This document shows positions 22,721 to 36,600 of a stretch of DNA of 64,000 nt, piece by piece. The stretch is taken from the NCBI GenBank assembly GCA_947579605.1, contig OX388329.1, positions 23,082,299-23,146,298 on the forward strand, in the 5' to 3' direction. Position 1 is the stretch's first letter. Every line of letters starts with the position of its first letter. Both the position numbers and the translations under genes were made by a program. This DNA comes from Athripsodes cinereus (Eukaryota > Arthropoda > Insecta > Trichoptera > Leptoceridae). The notes below the pieces were generated by a model. That model was not told where the DNA came from, did no database searches, and saw only the letters and a program-made list of their open reading frames with translations.

Positions 22721-24954
22721 AAGAGAAAAAAATAAATATTAAAACAAGAATCTACATTTAGACAATAAAAAAATACAAATGAACAACAGTTGTCTGATCT
22801 TACAACAGGGATATAATTACTCAAATAAATATTAAACAATCAGTGCTGTCATTCACTTCATAACCTAACCTACTTACTTGTTGTTCCATACACACATACA
22901 AGAAAACATGAATTAGTGTCACAAAGTAAAACATAAAGAAGGAAGTAAAAGGATAAACTGGAGATCTAGAATACAACCCAGAAGCGTGGGTTGACTTCAG
23001 GTAAAGATGGTCCGATAACATTAAGAGAGCGGCTATAGTCAGCACAATAAAACAGCTGCGTCCAACAGAGAATTGTGGAAGTCCAAGAGAGAGGTATATA
23101 TCCAATATTAAAGATAAGGTAGGTAAAGTAAAGTAGAGGAATTTGAAAGATACTTCTCATAGATATTATGTATGTAATACCAATAAATATGTGATATAAA
23201 CATCAAATATAATTGACATGACTGTAAAAAAATATGTATTGTCGTAAAAATATTACAAAAACGTTTTCACTCAAACAACTTGTTGATTGTGTCAAAAATA
23301 AATGACATTCTTATAACTTTGACATTTTTGAAATGGCGTAAATTCTGACGCCCACTGACGGAATAAAATTCATAGGAAATCATAAAAAGCTACCACATTA
23401 CTTAGTAAGAGCATAATTTCCATTTTCTCAACAATTTAATAAAAATAAAGTATATTTTTATGAAATGTAAGGCTTTTAGCACTAACCATTTTATATCCAA
23501 TACGATAAAAATAACCTTTAAATAGTAAAAAGTTATGGGTGGATATTTGATAAACCTAATGTCTCTGTGTATAATTAACTATTTACCAAATACTGGATAA
23601 TTGGCAAATCGTAGAAACACGTACTCTAATAGAACAATATGTTTTCATATCAAAAAAGTTCCTTGTAAAGATGTTTTTATGTATGTATATGAATGACTTA
23701 TGATCTGATTTTCGACCGAAATGTATGCGGAAACCAACAGGTATTTCATGGACGAAAAACCATAAATGTATAATGTTAGCCGTATGAAGCGCCCGGCAAA
23801 GAATTGGTATCTCACTCTTAGCTCTGATAGTATACTATACTCCATTTCACTGCGTACAGTTGGACAGAGAGTTGGCTCATGCCTTTGCATATGGTACGAA
23901 ACTCGGCCCGCCGCCGCCAGAATATTATGCAGTTTGGATTTGTCGAAAAGATGTCATGTTTTAACATTGGTACACGTGTCTCTTCAAGACAATGTCACAA
24001 AATGGCAACATCAAAACTTGTATGCGAGGAGTATCGCATATTATGAATTCATAATACATAAAACAAGCAATTTGAGAAAAAGATTAAGAAGATTAATACA
24101 TAGAACAGTAAAATATATTATAAATTATGTTCTCTTTTTGGAAAAAACATTGATTTCAAATAATGTTACGTGATTTAATACCAAGTATAGAATACTTTTA
24201 CGTAAAAAGAATGTAAATTTATCAATATAATAATAGATTTGTATGGTTTTGTTTTGAAATATTAGTATCGTGTTTTTTATTAATTTGTCTCAGTTATATC
24301 ATACCACAAAGATTTTGGTCGATAAATAATAAAATGTTTGATATATATTTAAAAAAGACAATGCTCATGTAATTGTTGGAGAGCTTGTGTATTCACGTAA
24401 TTGAAAAATGAAGAGATTGAAGGAATTTATTATTCGATGATCCTGACTCTCGGGTTATTTCGAACTTATTGTAAAAAAATCTGCCCTCTGTCCATCCATG
24501 ATACACACGTTTTATACAAGTTTATAATGAATTTTGACCTGCATAGTTTGATAACGACTTCACTAATCGAAATTTGTTAAACTGCTTCAGTAAAATCGTA
24601 TAAACTTTGAAAAAATTAGTTTTTGTTTTTAATATGAACGAGTCTATTCCTAAAATGAGTGTGAGTAGATAGCTCTAGTAGCTGTCTGAACCTAATTCAA
24701 AATAATAGTTAAACAATAATTTATTGATTTTATGTATTTTTGCTTTCCGGCTAAAATACAGTGTAGTTTATTTAATTACTTATATTGTTTTTAGTGTCTG
24801 CTATGCTAGAGTTAAAATGTTAAATTGTAAAAATAGAAACATATACTTTTTATTCTTCTTCTTCTATTAGGTAATTCTATTAATTTTGCCAAAATTAAGA
24901 ATAAAATATAATGTGAAATAATAGTGTAAATGCGCCCTTGAGATGATTCTATAC
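22721..24954. other. Intergenic DNA, no gene seen
   Basis: No supported gene. A frame at 23,766-24,173 has no recognisable domain. A small GC-rich patch (CCCGCCGCCGCC) near 23,908 is isolated. Confidence 0.4.
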
Positions 24955-25235
24955 TATACTATATCCTCACGCCGTGTCCCAAGTGGGGTAGGCAGAGAGA
25001 ACGGAACGCCAAACAGATCTATCTTTACACACTTCCTTCGCTTCCTCCACATTCATACAGTTCCTCATACACGCACGTCGGTTCCTCTTACTCAACACGC
25101 GGCCGTCCTCGAGAATTTGATACACGTGATCAAGCCACGTGGTTCTCGGACGCCCGCGTTTCCTCACACCCTTTCTTTCAGATAAGTATATCCTCTTTGT
25201 CATTCTTACCTCGTTCATTCGTTCAACATGAGATG
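24955..25235 (-). pseudogene. LINE ORF2 C-terminal fragment (copy 1)
   Basis: The minus strand encodes SERKGVRKRGRPRTTWLDHV, then VLSKRNRRACMRNCMNVEEA, then DRSVWRSVLSAYPTWDTA and a stop at about 24,967. GRPR.TW.D...DR..WR is the usual LINE ORF2 C-terminus. Similar minus-strand fragments occur at 34.7 and 41.9 kb. All are truncated to this tail. Confidence 0.7.
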
Positions 25236-27113
25236 ATTCGAATCATGAAAACGGAGCAAAATAAATTATCTAATAATAATAAACAAAGTTTCATAAAATA
25301 TACATTTCTATACCAATCAAATACCTTAATCATTGATATCAACACAAAAATATACTTACACATACTTACCGTTACTACATCCTTTTTTCAACTGTTGGGT
25401 ACAATTTCCAATGATGATTTTGTATAATAGGTATCTTATTGTGACATAAATATTTAGATCCTAGAGGTATTCGTCTGGAAAAATAGTTAGATAATATGAG
25501 ATTTCTTCAGATTCATAATGATAATAATAATATTTTACGTAGTGTTGCCCACCCTCATTGGCCAGTTTCCAACCCGTAGAGTGTCATAACAACGACCGAT
25601 CGCGGTTTTTGTTAATGTATTCAACCATATTTCATAACACACAGACAACATTTTAAGTTGGGCATTTCCCGGTTAAATTATCAATAAATAATCTTATTGA
25701 TGTTGATGTCATCAGCTGCCGCGGTCACTAAACTAAAACCGTATCTATATTAACACATTAACCCTCTCATGCGATGCATTTTAATTTTTGAACTGCACCC
25801 CAAAGAACTATTAAACTAAAAGTACCAACATACCAAGTACGAGTACCTACCTATCAAACTATAAATAGTATCGTAAAAATAAAAATAGTAGGTACCTACT
25901 TGAAACAGATAAAAATATACCAATTTTAATTATTTATAGTTTTCTGAATGCCTCAAATAAGGTAAATTCTTTTTTGAGTGATATGTTATGTCCCCCCAAC
26001 GCCAATGTTGGATATCTATGGCGTAGACCTCCTGCCTTGTGCTAGCTGAAATAACCCCTCCTCCCTATGTATTCCTATCCATTCTCTAGTTTTTCCCAGC
26101 TAGACTTTCGCCTTCTTCTCACAACACGCCTGCTTTCAATTTTCCTTTTATATGTACTTAGCTAATATCTATCTACATAGATCTATTCTAATTACCAACA
26201 TTGTAATTACACTATGCGATTATAATAGATACTATTATGTAGGTACACTATAATAACACTTTAAAAACATTATAAGTATTTAAATTCTTCTTACCTATGG
26301 CAATAAAATAATACTCTGAAGTTCTCTAGGTAGATATATTTGCCAATAAATAGACAACATATCAGTAAATTTGACAAGATTACATGCTATTTTTCAAAGT
26401 AATAAGAACGCCAGACAGTCGAAGGAACGGAAATTACAAAAATGCCATAAGGAAGACAGATTTTGAAGAAAATACATACCTATTTTATATTTAATAAATA
26501 TATAATATTTGTTATGTAGATGATGTGTGTCCTATTTGGAAACTCAAAATAATTTAACAAAGGAAGCAGAATAGACATGACTTCTAATCTAATGACAATT
26601 AGTAGTTACTTGTGTTTCATGTGATTTGATGCATTCTCTCTACAAAAAAGCTAGACATTTAAAAGCAATAGGTACCTACCTGAAATAGGTAGCTTTTTTA
26701 TTGTTAAATATACACCGAAAAGTGTTCGCGGAATTCTTTACTCCTACATCGATCTCGTATGAATTTCATTTTGTTCAGTGTAAATTGGCTCCAAAACCCC
26801 ATCCAAATGTTATCCAACAGGACATAGAAATATATATAGATACTCGATAAGTCGTTTCATTAGGAATAAGAAATTCAATAAGTCGTTTCATTTCTTACTT
26901 CTAAAGCGGGGAGATCAACTGTCTACTTCAATGCATTTTTCCATATTACTATTTTGTACATAGTTACTATTTTTGCTTACTTCCGTACTATTTATGGCCT
27001 TTTCTGAACTTGAACCTTTTCGTATGTGAACATTCTACTACTTAAGTACTGTATATTTATTATTCTATGCATTCCTAACAATAAATGGCAAATCAACCCA
27101 AAACAGATATTTA
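25236..27113. other. Intergenic DNA, no gene seen
   Basis: No gene recognised. AATAAGTCGTTTCATT occurs twice within about 60 bases near 26,850-26,890. A C-rich patch at 25,990-26,130 has no identifiable element. Confidence 0.4.
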
Positions 27114-27329
27114 AATTTTATTAAATAAAATATAAAAATATATTATTGAGCACTGTTCAATTTCCACTTTGTTAGGTTAGATACCGAACGTTTTCGCCTA
27201 TACTTGTAGGCATCTTCAGGGGAACGATGCCTACAAGTATAGGCGAAATCGTTTGGTATCTAACCTAACAAAGTGGAGATTAAACAGTGCTCAATAATAT
27301 ATTTTTTTTATATTTTATTTAATAAAATT
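27114..27329. repeat. Head-to-head palindrome P1
   Basis: Left arm 27,114-27,213 and right arm 27,227-27,329 are near-perfect inverted copies around a 13-base centre (CTTCAGGGGAACG). From the centre outward the minus strand reads CCTGAAGATGCC, a short stem, then GGCGAAAACGTTC. This resembles the boxes of a hammerhead ribozyme and of Penelope-type terminal repeats. ATTAAACAGTG is shared with palindrome P2. The arms are non-coding. Confidence 0.8.
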
Positions 27330-30300
27330 AAAAATGGATTTCCACAGTATAAACACAAAAACTCTTGAGATATTTAAATATTTGATAAATAACTTTATCT
27401 GGGTAGCATAGGTAGATAATACGCAAAATCGTCCCATTTAATATAGGTAAATATTTAATTATTATTATGACAACTTTATTGTCAAAATTTAGTTATGCAT
27501 GAAGGGGTTGTAACCAAAATATAAACCGATGATTTTCTATCTTCATAAACAGTGGGCCTTTGCATAATAGTTATTTGGTGAATATGTTATAGGTACATAT
27601 TTCGGTTACTGTGAAACCGCAACCACAAAATTCTGATATACCTGAACTGGTATTTTGGAGCAACTCATTCGATCTACTTTTAGAAAACATATATGGTAAT
27701 AGTTTTCCAAATGTACCTATGTTCCTAATTGGTACACCGAACTTCTCGCTGTTTCGTATAGATACCTTTAATATGTAGGTAAATAAAATAATTTTGAAAT
27801 TAATCTTTATTTAGATTTTTTGCTCCTTGACAATCCTTACGGGTGAAAGGTTGAAACAAACCAGAAACAATTGTCCGACATACAGAGCGATTTATTAAGG
27901 AATATGACAGAATCTATTCAATCAATCGACTATTATTTTTATCAAATTAATTATATCCAAGGGCTTATCCAAGCCACATCTGCGAAAAACAAGCTAATAA
28001 ATAGGCAGGTAAGTGTAAATATGTACCTATCTCTAAGATTGATTTTTAAGTAATATAAGGTCTAAAAGTTAAAATAATATCTAAAAAAATCATGAGGCTC
28101 AAATTATACACGAAACTTTTTTACGGAAGAAGAAGTATTTACCTACTTTTACTTCAACGACAATGATGATGATATATTTCTGTGGCGCCGTTTTACGATT
28201 CTTCTATCTTCTCGAGGGTGCCAGTGAGAAGGGTGGCTTTCATTTTTCTTTCAAGGGTGATTACTTTGGCGTTGCAGGCAAAAAGCATATTTCCCCATTG
28301 GGCCTGCACCACCGAAAGCTCTGTCGTGGAATAATGTGGTCTTGTCATGGAATTTCAATTTGTTTTTATTTTATTTGTTATAATCAAAATCAATAAATAC
28401 AAAATAATTACATGTTAAATAAAATTCACTATGGTTAATTGCTCGTATTTTTTGGAGGCTTCTAACAACTACAACTCCACACATTAGGATTTCAATAATG
28501 TTTGTATCTGTATACACATCTTGTCTTGTGTAGTCTTAACTACAATATCTACCATAATTTATTCCTATAGTTATGAAAGATTTACAATGAAAATAGAAAA
28601 TTATTAAAATAAATTTGTTTCCATTATTTTAATCGAAAATTAATAGAGTCATCTGTTGAAAACTATATTAAACATTATATCGACATCACTGTTGAGTTCC
28701 ATACCTACGTGCTATTAATACTAAAATATAATTTCATAGAGGGTGAAAAAATATTATTAATTTTGAAATATTATAAAAATATGATTTTTACATACAAAAG
28801 GCAATGCACGATCAACATAAAATATCCATAATAATATTTGTTTTTTTTTTAACAATGCGTTAAAGATTTTTACTGTTTTCAAAATATTACGATAGATGGT
28901 TCTATGCCGGAATATGTAGGTGTAGATTGAGTATAATAATATTATTAAAATTAAATGCTAATGGCATCCATACACATATACCTACTGAGTTTTCAGATGC
29001 TAAATACATACTATCATTAATGAAATTAAACAAAAAGAACATTAAAATTTAATCCATATTTGTAAAATTTTACATTAAAAACCAGTGACGTACATTATCT
29101 GTTTAGATTGACATAAAATACTATATAGAAACATTAATGGAATGAAATCAGATGATTGAAGATAAAAAATGACTTATTTAAGAAAATATATTTCATTACA
29201 AATAAAATAATATTAGGTTTCTTTTTCATGATAGAAGCCTAAAATTGAATTTCATGGATGAAGTATAATTATTTTTTGTACCATTGAGGCAAAAGGTGCA
29301 ACGCAGAGATAAAAAAAATCATACGTCAGTAATTTTTGACAAAATAAACTTGTGTTAGTTTTAGATTCTTTAGAATATCCCGTAGTTGATTTTAAATATT
29401 TTTTAGTCAAAGATTATTATATCAAATCCAGTGAAGTAGGATTGTGCCGTTTGATTGTGAAAAACAGCGCTATTTTCATATTGTACTTTGTAATGATATT
29501 GCCAATTTGACTACAAAATTTCACATGCACAAAGCGCCCATTGGGAAGATCTGTATTTATAGACAACTTCAGAGCATTAAAAATCTCGTTTTATACAAAC
29601 CGCCAAAATAACCGTACATGAAGGTAAAAGAAGACGCCATTATGCAGGTTTTGTTTGTTTTTGGACGCGAGTAATATGCCCGTGTGCTAATAGAGTCTTA
29701 TTTACGCCGTATATAGGTATTATTTTATAAATTAAAGTATTACATTATCTTCATTTTATGTTTGTTAATGACTATGCCTTTTATTAAATATTTGTGTGGT
29801 CTACGGCGCTGTAAAAAATAAAATCTGTGGACGAGGGAACCCGATCCGTGTGTCAACCTGGACATCTCCGGTAAAACATGTTTATTCACTGTTATTTTAC
29901 AATTGTATTGCATTTGAATATGTTTATTATGAAATTATGTGCCTGTAACTTATGCAATAATGATGATGCACTGCTTATTATACATGTTTGTGTAATTTTT
30001 ATGTAATTATTCACAGCGCCATGTCCGGGATCCTTCATTTTGTTCTTGAGTAAAAAAAAAACATCCCATTGTTACAATACTGTTTACTTTGATAGTCGCA
30101 TTCAATCATGACTATGTTTTTGTTTGTTAAAGGGATGTGTAATATGATAATTGAACATTTTTGTTTCATTTTGAATATAAAAATAGCTTCTAGCGTGTCG
30201 TTTTTTAAAGACACCATTAATCATCCTTTGTGCATTTGGATTTTTTTTTTCAATAATAGTCTTAACCGAATTCTGATATGAAGGATTAAAATCTGGTGTT

Positions 30301-32497
30301 TTTTTTTTACTTCTAAATGTTTTTTATTTCATAAATCTTGTGGAAATGATTTATTAACTTTGTTAAAGGTTTTTTGTTTGCTTATGCCAAATAACCTTGA
30401 AATTTTATGAGAAAACCATAAGGAAGTTAGGTAATGCAAATGGTGCTATGAAAAACAGATAAGTAAATTCTACCCTAAAGCAGCGTTTATCAAAAAAGGT
30501 TTTTTGTCCATAAGTTAATAGCAGCCAAATTTCAATATATTGCACAATATTTTATCATTCACAAAGGGAACAGAGTGACGTAAACATGGCTAGGAGAAAG
30601 GATGCTTGCGATGAGACATGGCCGATCGAGGATTAAATAGCTAAACCATGTAGAGCAGATACTAAAGATCCACGAAAACCTTCATGAATGCAGTGGAAGC
30701 AGAAAGTGTCAGCAAGGAGAGTAGTAAGTGGCGCTTAAACGTTGCTACCAGTTCAAGAGGGAAGTGGTGTGATGAGATGGATGGATTTATTCGCTGCTGC
30801 AAAAATATGATTAAAAATATACTAACATATTTTGAGACTTTGAACACAGAAATGAAGATAGCCTGTGCTGGTGCTGGCATAACAAAATTACATTTTCTTT
30901 CTTGAAGCTGGTAGGCGATTCCATAGGGAACAATGACAAAAGCCTACTCAAAGAAATCAGACTTACAGATAATATGCATTATTAATTACGATTAAATATC
31001 TATTTTGACAGAAATATGGTACTTGTGCATCTCTTTGGAGATCAACTATAATGTTTTGTACAAGCATGTGAAATGTTAAGTTGTTTGTTTACTCACGACA
31101 TTGTGACAAGAATGATTCAGGGAGAAAGATGGTAGGAACCATTTTGGACAATCTCTGTGTTGAGAAATAACAAGATGTTCCTGTTCACGTATTCACTACA
31201 TGATCAAGAAAGCAATTTAGTGTACCACCTGCAATTTCATTCTTTTGTCCCACAATCGTCAGTAGATAACTTTATTGTTATTTAGCAAAGATTATTCAAT
31301 TGTTTTATGTCTGTAAAGCTTATATTCAAAACTATAAAAAATATTGTACGAATTTAAATATTTCAAATTCATTGTTTGAATCAAGTATTTAGTCTCCTTG
31401 TTTTGAAATTACCATTATCTTTGTATTAAATGATTTGTTATTGAATAATCTCTGTCAAGTTAAGACTGAAAAAGTACCTATACTTAGGTGTATCATAGTT
31501 TTCACAAACTTAAAAACATTATTTCTTTAATGACTATTCAGAAGTAATTAATTACATGTCACATTGTCATTTCAAACAGTCAAACATTTGTTAACCGAGA
31601 CAAGTGACTAGATACATGCATTAGAATTGTATTAGTAGTGGTTACTTATCACAATCAAATAGAAAAGATTCTTTTAGTTAGTAGTTCCCCCACATTATGT
31701 GCCAATGTCAAAAAAAGAAATGTTTTTTTAAAGTGACATAGTGATGAGTGGCCTGATGGTAGTCTCGAAGATTTAAGCTGATTCAAACTCGCTGCCGATC
31801 TATTCCACTTTCACAATACAAGCTATTGGTTTGCATTAAAATGTGATAGAAGTCATACTTCATTGAGGTTTTTTTTATTCTACCACATCCATTATCAGAC
31901 CATAGAAGACCCTCTTAAACGGTAAATGCTGTAGGTGAATTAAAGAATGCTAGACGCCTAAGTTTAAATTCTTCACATTATAAATTTTGACAAACTTTGT
32001 CTACATATTGCGTCTAAACGATATTGTAAGAATTGTTTACTGCGAAAGAGGGTCATTTAGGTCTTAAATTTACGTATGCTAAATCAATGAAATTCATATC
32101 ACACATGCATGCGCATATTTTACGTCAATACGGAATAACATTGTGACATCAAACTTTTATAAGTGAACGATGTTATTAACTATCAAATGAGATAAGATTT
32201 TTCAGTGGGACAATTAAACATACTAATGATTATTAAAACTTCTTAAAAGATAGGTAATTATTCTATTTCTAGGTAATTTTTTAAATATTTTTAAGGATTT
32301 AATGTCGAAGGTAATAATACAAAACATTAAGGGTTGATAAATATTTTTCAGTATCTCTTTGTCTCTCCCATACGTTTGGTGTAAAGTAGTGGTTATGGGT
32401 TGAAGTTTATGTAATATAAAAGACAAAATTAATTGAGTTATGGTAGACTTAATAAAGGTTACTGAAGTATTACACATTAAGTATTCATAACTTAATA
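27330..32497. other. Long intergenic stretch, no supported gene
   Basis: No open frame with a domain. A less AT-rich segment at 29,800-29,880 ends in CTCCG|GTAAAA and could be a 5' untranslated exon of the downstream BTB-psq gene, but there is nothing to prove it. A patch at 28,180-28,340 is also less AT-rich without identity. Confidence 0.4.
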
Positions 32498-32640
32498 ATA
32501 ATAATAACCTTTATTGCACAAAATTAGTATACAAAGAATAAAAAAAAAACATGACAACATTACCACTGAATACATAATTTTGTGCAATGGGCGAATTTAA
32601 ACAATAAATAGAAGGAATTGCAGATGTAAAAATTAGACAT
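32498..32640 (-). repeat. LINE 3' end (tail family with TTTTGTGCAATAAAGG)
   Basis: ATAATAATAATAACCTTTATTGCACAAAA followed by ATTTTGTGCAATGGGCGA is the reverse complement of a LINE 3' end. A plus-strand copy of the same end lies at 59,470-59,560. 5' truncated. Confidence 0.6.
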
Positions 32641-33601
32641 CTGAGATGGAAGTATGATGGAGAAAGTACATAAAAAGTTACGGATTTATTAAACATAGTG
32701 ATAGTGACCTAAGATGTCTCTCTCGCATTGTTTAATCTATAGTAGAATGAAACGCTTATTTCAAGTTATCCAATCCAAAACATCTAAGGACTAGTAACAT
32801 TATCTAGGAAGAACCTAAAAACTAAATAAATCATCAATTTTTTTGCTTTGTTTACTCGTTGTACTTATTTTAGTATTGATTGCTCAGCAGAAACGGTTTG
32901 TCCTTCATGGGTGATAATAATTAATATAAGTTTCCTTCATGAGATATGCACACTAGAGAATATGTCCAAGGTTGGACATTAATTACAACAATTTAAGTCA
33001 CTCATTTCACATAGTCATAATGAGCTTTTAATAGACAATAGAGATCCTTTCTTTGTATTCAGAATTTTCTAGATGCAGTGTTGATTGATAATTAGATTTT
33101 CAAAGACAATCAAATGTTTTTCCACTCTTTCTTTAGTTTGCTGCATCCATTTCCTTACAGTGATCTTCCATACATATCCGATTTTCTAGCCTGACAACTA
33201 TCATGACTGTTCTCAGTTGACGCTCTAGAACTTTTATTTTCCACCTTGAATCCGAGCATCTGGCAAAACGTATCCTGCTTTGCTCCATTTAAAGGCAGCT
33301 GACTTCAACTGCATTGGTTACTTTTTTTTTATTTTTTCCTTAATCGATCGAAGAAAATAAATTTATTTGTTGTATTTATAAAATGTATGGGATCTTTTTG
33401 TTCAGGTTTGTGAAGGTGGCTGTTTGTACATTTTGAATTTGCATTGCGGATTATCATCTAGAGCAGCGATTTGTACAATTACGGTAAGATTTTCACAAAT
33501 TTCATTACCAATTCATTTTTGGTATGTTCATAATATAGCGAATGATTATATTGTTTTTGTTCTATATATGATATATGTTTTGAATTTCGTTTTTCTTTCA
33601 G
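32641..33601. other. Region upstream of the BTB-psq start
   Basis: No coding exon seen. The coding exon is preceded by a clear acceptor (TTTTTCTTTCAG ending 33,601), so at least one 5' untranslated exon must lie upstream, position unknown. Confidence 0.45.
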
Positions 33602-33604
33602 GAC

Positions 33605-36600
33605 ATGGACAGGAGTGTCCAACAGTTTTGTTTGCGGTGGAACAATCATCAACCTAATTTTATATCAGTGTTCACTTCTCTCTTGAACAATGAGACTTTA
33701 GTTGATGTGACGTTGGCCGCTGAGGGCAAACACCTTCAAGCGCACAAGGTTGTTTTGTCAGCATGCAGCACTTACTTTCAGGTGATTTTCTTTTACATAA
33801 TTGTCTCATAGTTACACGAGCTTATGATAGTGTAAAGATTTTTTATATCTTGCACATAAGTTGAATCCAAATATATGAGAAAGAATCAAGAATTAATCTT
33901 ATTTAAATGCAGTCTTATTGGGTGTGTATGAACGCAAATGATGAAGTATGACATCGGTGATAAATTGTTTATTAATTCTTTGCGTATTCTAAAAAACATT
34001 CCCATTTTATTTTGTTATTGTATTAGTCCTCCATGTTAAGTCATAATTTTTGTTGTACAAGTGTCATAGTTTTGTGTGATTTCAAGTTTTAAGTTTAATT
34101 TAATTTTCAAATACAAATGGCACAAGTTCATTTAGTACGTGTTAAAATATACATATGTAAAGAGCAATAACAAAAGTGACATTCAACAACTTTGATTAAA
34201 TAATAAATTTATAGTTCCAACAGATTAAAGAATTAAACTAGAATATAGTTTTCAATAAATACAATTTTCCTATTCTATTTCCAGTCACTGTTCACTGCGA
34301 ACCCATCGAGGCATCCTATAGTCATACTAAAAGATGTCAAGCACTCGGATCTCAAGATTTTGGTGCATTTCATGTACTACGGAGAGGTTAACGTGTCTCA
34401 AGACCAATTGCCTCAAATTTTGGACGCAGCGAGGATGCTCAAGATTAAGGGATTAACTGAGATGTCCGAGCCAACATCTAATGCTAATAGTAACCCAGTA
34501 AATACGACCGAGCGACCCAATCTACTGACTCCTGGCGAATCCTCTTGGCACTCTGATGCACAACCACATCATGAACTGTCTCCGCATCATTCTCTTTCAC
34601 CATCTAGTAGGAGGAAGAAGTAAATATAAATTTTATATATCAATTAATACATAATTAGGTCTTATTTACTAGTTTATATATTTTGCTGGTGTACAAATAT
34701 TAGATTTACTATTATTCTATATATGCCATATAGATCTATCCTTACAAATTTCTTTTGCTTCTTCTACATTCATATAATTTTGCATGTATCTTCGTTGATT
34801 TCTCTTAGCACATACCCGTCTTTGAGAATTTGGTACACGTGATCAAGTTATGTGGTTCTTGGACGCCTAGGCTTCCTCACACCCCTTCTTTCAGACAAGT
34901 TCATCCTCTTACTTAGTGTATACATTAGTATTAGAATTCTATAATTAAATGAATTACAAACTAACTTTTTATTCTTCTATAGATTTTAATCTAAAAAAAC
35001 ATCTTTCAAAACCCTGCTTCGTTCAAAAAATGTTGCTTTTTATGAAAAAACAAATGATTTTTTATCCAACATATTCAATAGACAAAAATTTGAATATAGA
35101 GTATCTGTTTTCCTCTTCCTCACGTAATAAAGGTGGCCATACAGAACAGAAAGCAAACATAATAAATGGATTCAAATATTTATGTAATTTCGTCAGCCGG
35201 TGTGGCGCAGAGGTAACACTCTTGCCTTTGAGTCATGAGGTCCCGGATTTGATTCCCGGCCAGGGCAGATTGAAGAATGACCTTTTTCAAATTGTCTTGG
35301 GTCTGGGTGTTACATGTATATGTGTTTAGTGCATTGTATACATGTGTATCGTCGCGTTAGTACCCATAAAACAAGATTCATATCTTTGTTTGGGACTCGC
35401 TCGATTATTATTATTATTATCATTGGACAATATTAAAGTGTCATTTACGTGCCAAAGCACCTCAAGGACACTGTACAATTCATAAATTCTAGGACATTAC
35501 ATCCACGTCATATTATAAATATAGATAAATACATAGATAAATGAGAACTCTTGGATACATAAAGGTATCCACGTCAGATCTGTTTTGTCTTGTCTATACA
35601 TGTTATGTTACATGTTATTTACTAATATTGATTCCACATGTCATGATCATGTTGTGATCAGATACAGATGTTTTCATTAGATTTACTTTTATTTCTAATT
35701 TATGTCTGATGTACAATTTTTTTTACTTGATTTGCTATAATTTCCAAATATAGTCCACGGAATATAATAAAAATGTGATGACATATGCACAAAATGTATT
35801 TTGGTGTTGAAATGCTAGACAGTGCTATTTGCGTATTTATATTTGTGCAGTGCAATAATGCTCTTGACATAGTTTAGTATCGCTTCTTTCCTTATTCCTA
35901 TTGCCGTGTTTACAATATTTAGTAACTACACTGAAATTTGGAAGCCTCAATTCATTTTAAATATTTCAGTATGCAACATTGAAAATAAAGTGCTCTTTTC
36001 ATAATTTTGCTAAAAAATTGTTGGGTTTTTTTTAGAAATCGCAAGCCATCTAGATCTCCATCTCAAGAAAGAACAACTGAGCCTCCTCAAGAACAGGCAA
36101 ATGTACCAGCCATACGACCAGAGCCAACTAACTTTACAAACTCCGCACCTAGCAACCCATTTTGTTCCAAATCTAGAGTGACCGAACAACAGGCAAACGA
36201 CTACAATACATCCAAGGACAGTTTTGACGAAAGCGGACCAATGGAAGGGAATCTCATTATTGTAAGCCATTATTTATTTGTAATATGAATGTATTTATTT
36301 CTAATGTACATTTATTTCCCATACACCACAATTGCTTATGGAGACCTACAATGTGATATCAAATTATTTCTCTTTATATATATATGTAAATATATATATT
36401 TTGTCATATTATTTCTCTTTATATATATTAAATATTTTATCCTTTAATACGCATGTTCATTGAATAGATTTAGAATAAAATGAATATCACAATCAAAAAA
36501 TGCTTTATTTACATATATTTTTTTATTCTATTTTTTACTAGGATGCTGATGAAGAACAAAACGATTGCAACATTATCCGAGTTTCCAACGATCCAATGGC

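Noticed and set aside
29800..29880. 5' untranslated exon of the BTB-psq gene
   Set aside because: Only a less AT-rich patch and a donor-like GTAAAA. Position 3.7 kb upstream is possible but unsupported.
35192..35270. tRNA gene
   Set aside because: Good A-box and a B-box-like word, but no closed anticodon arm or acceptor stem, and a 150-bp body with a TTA tail follows. It is a SINE.
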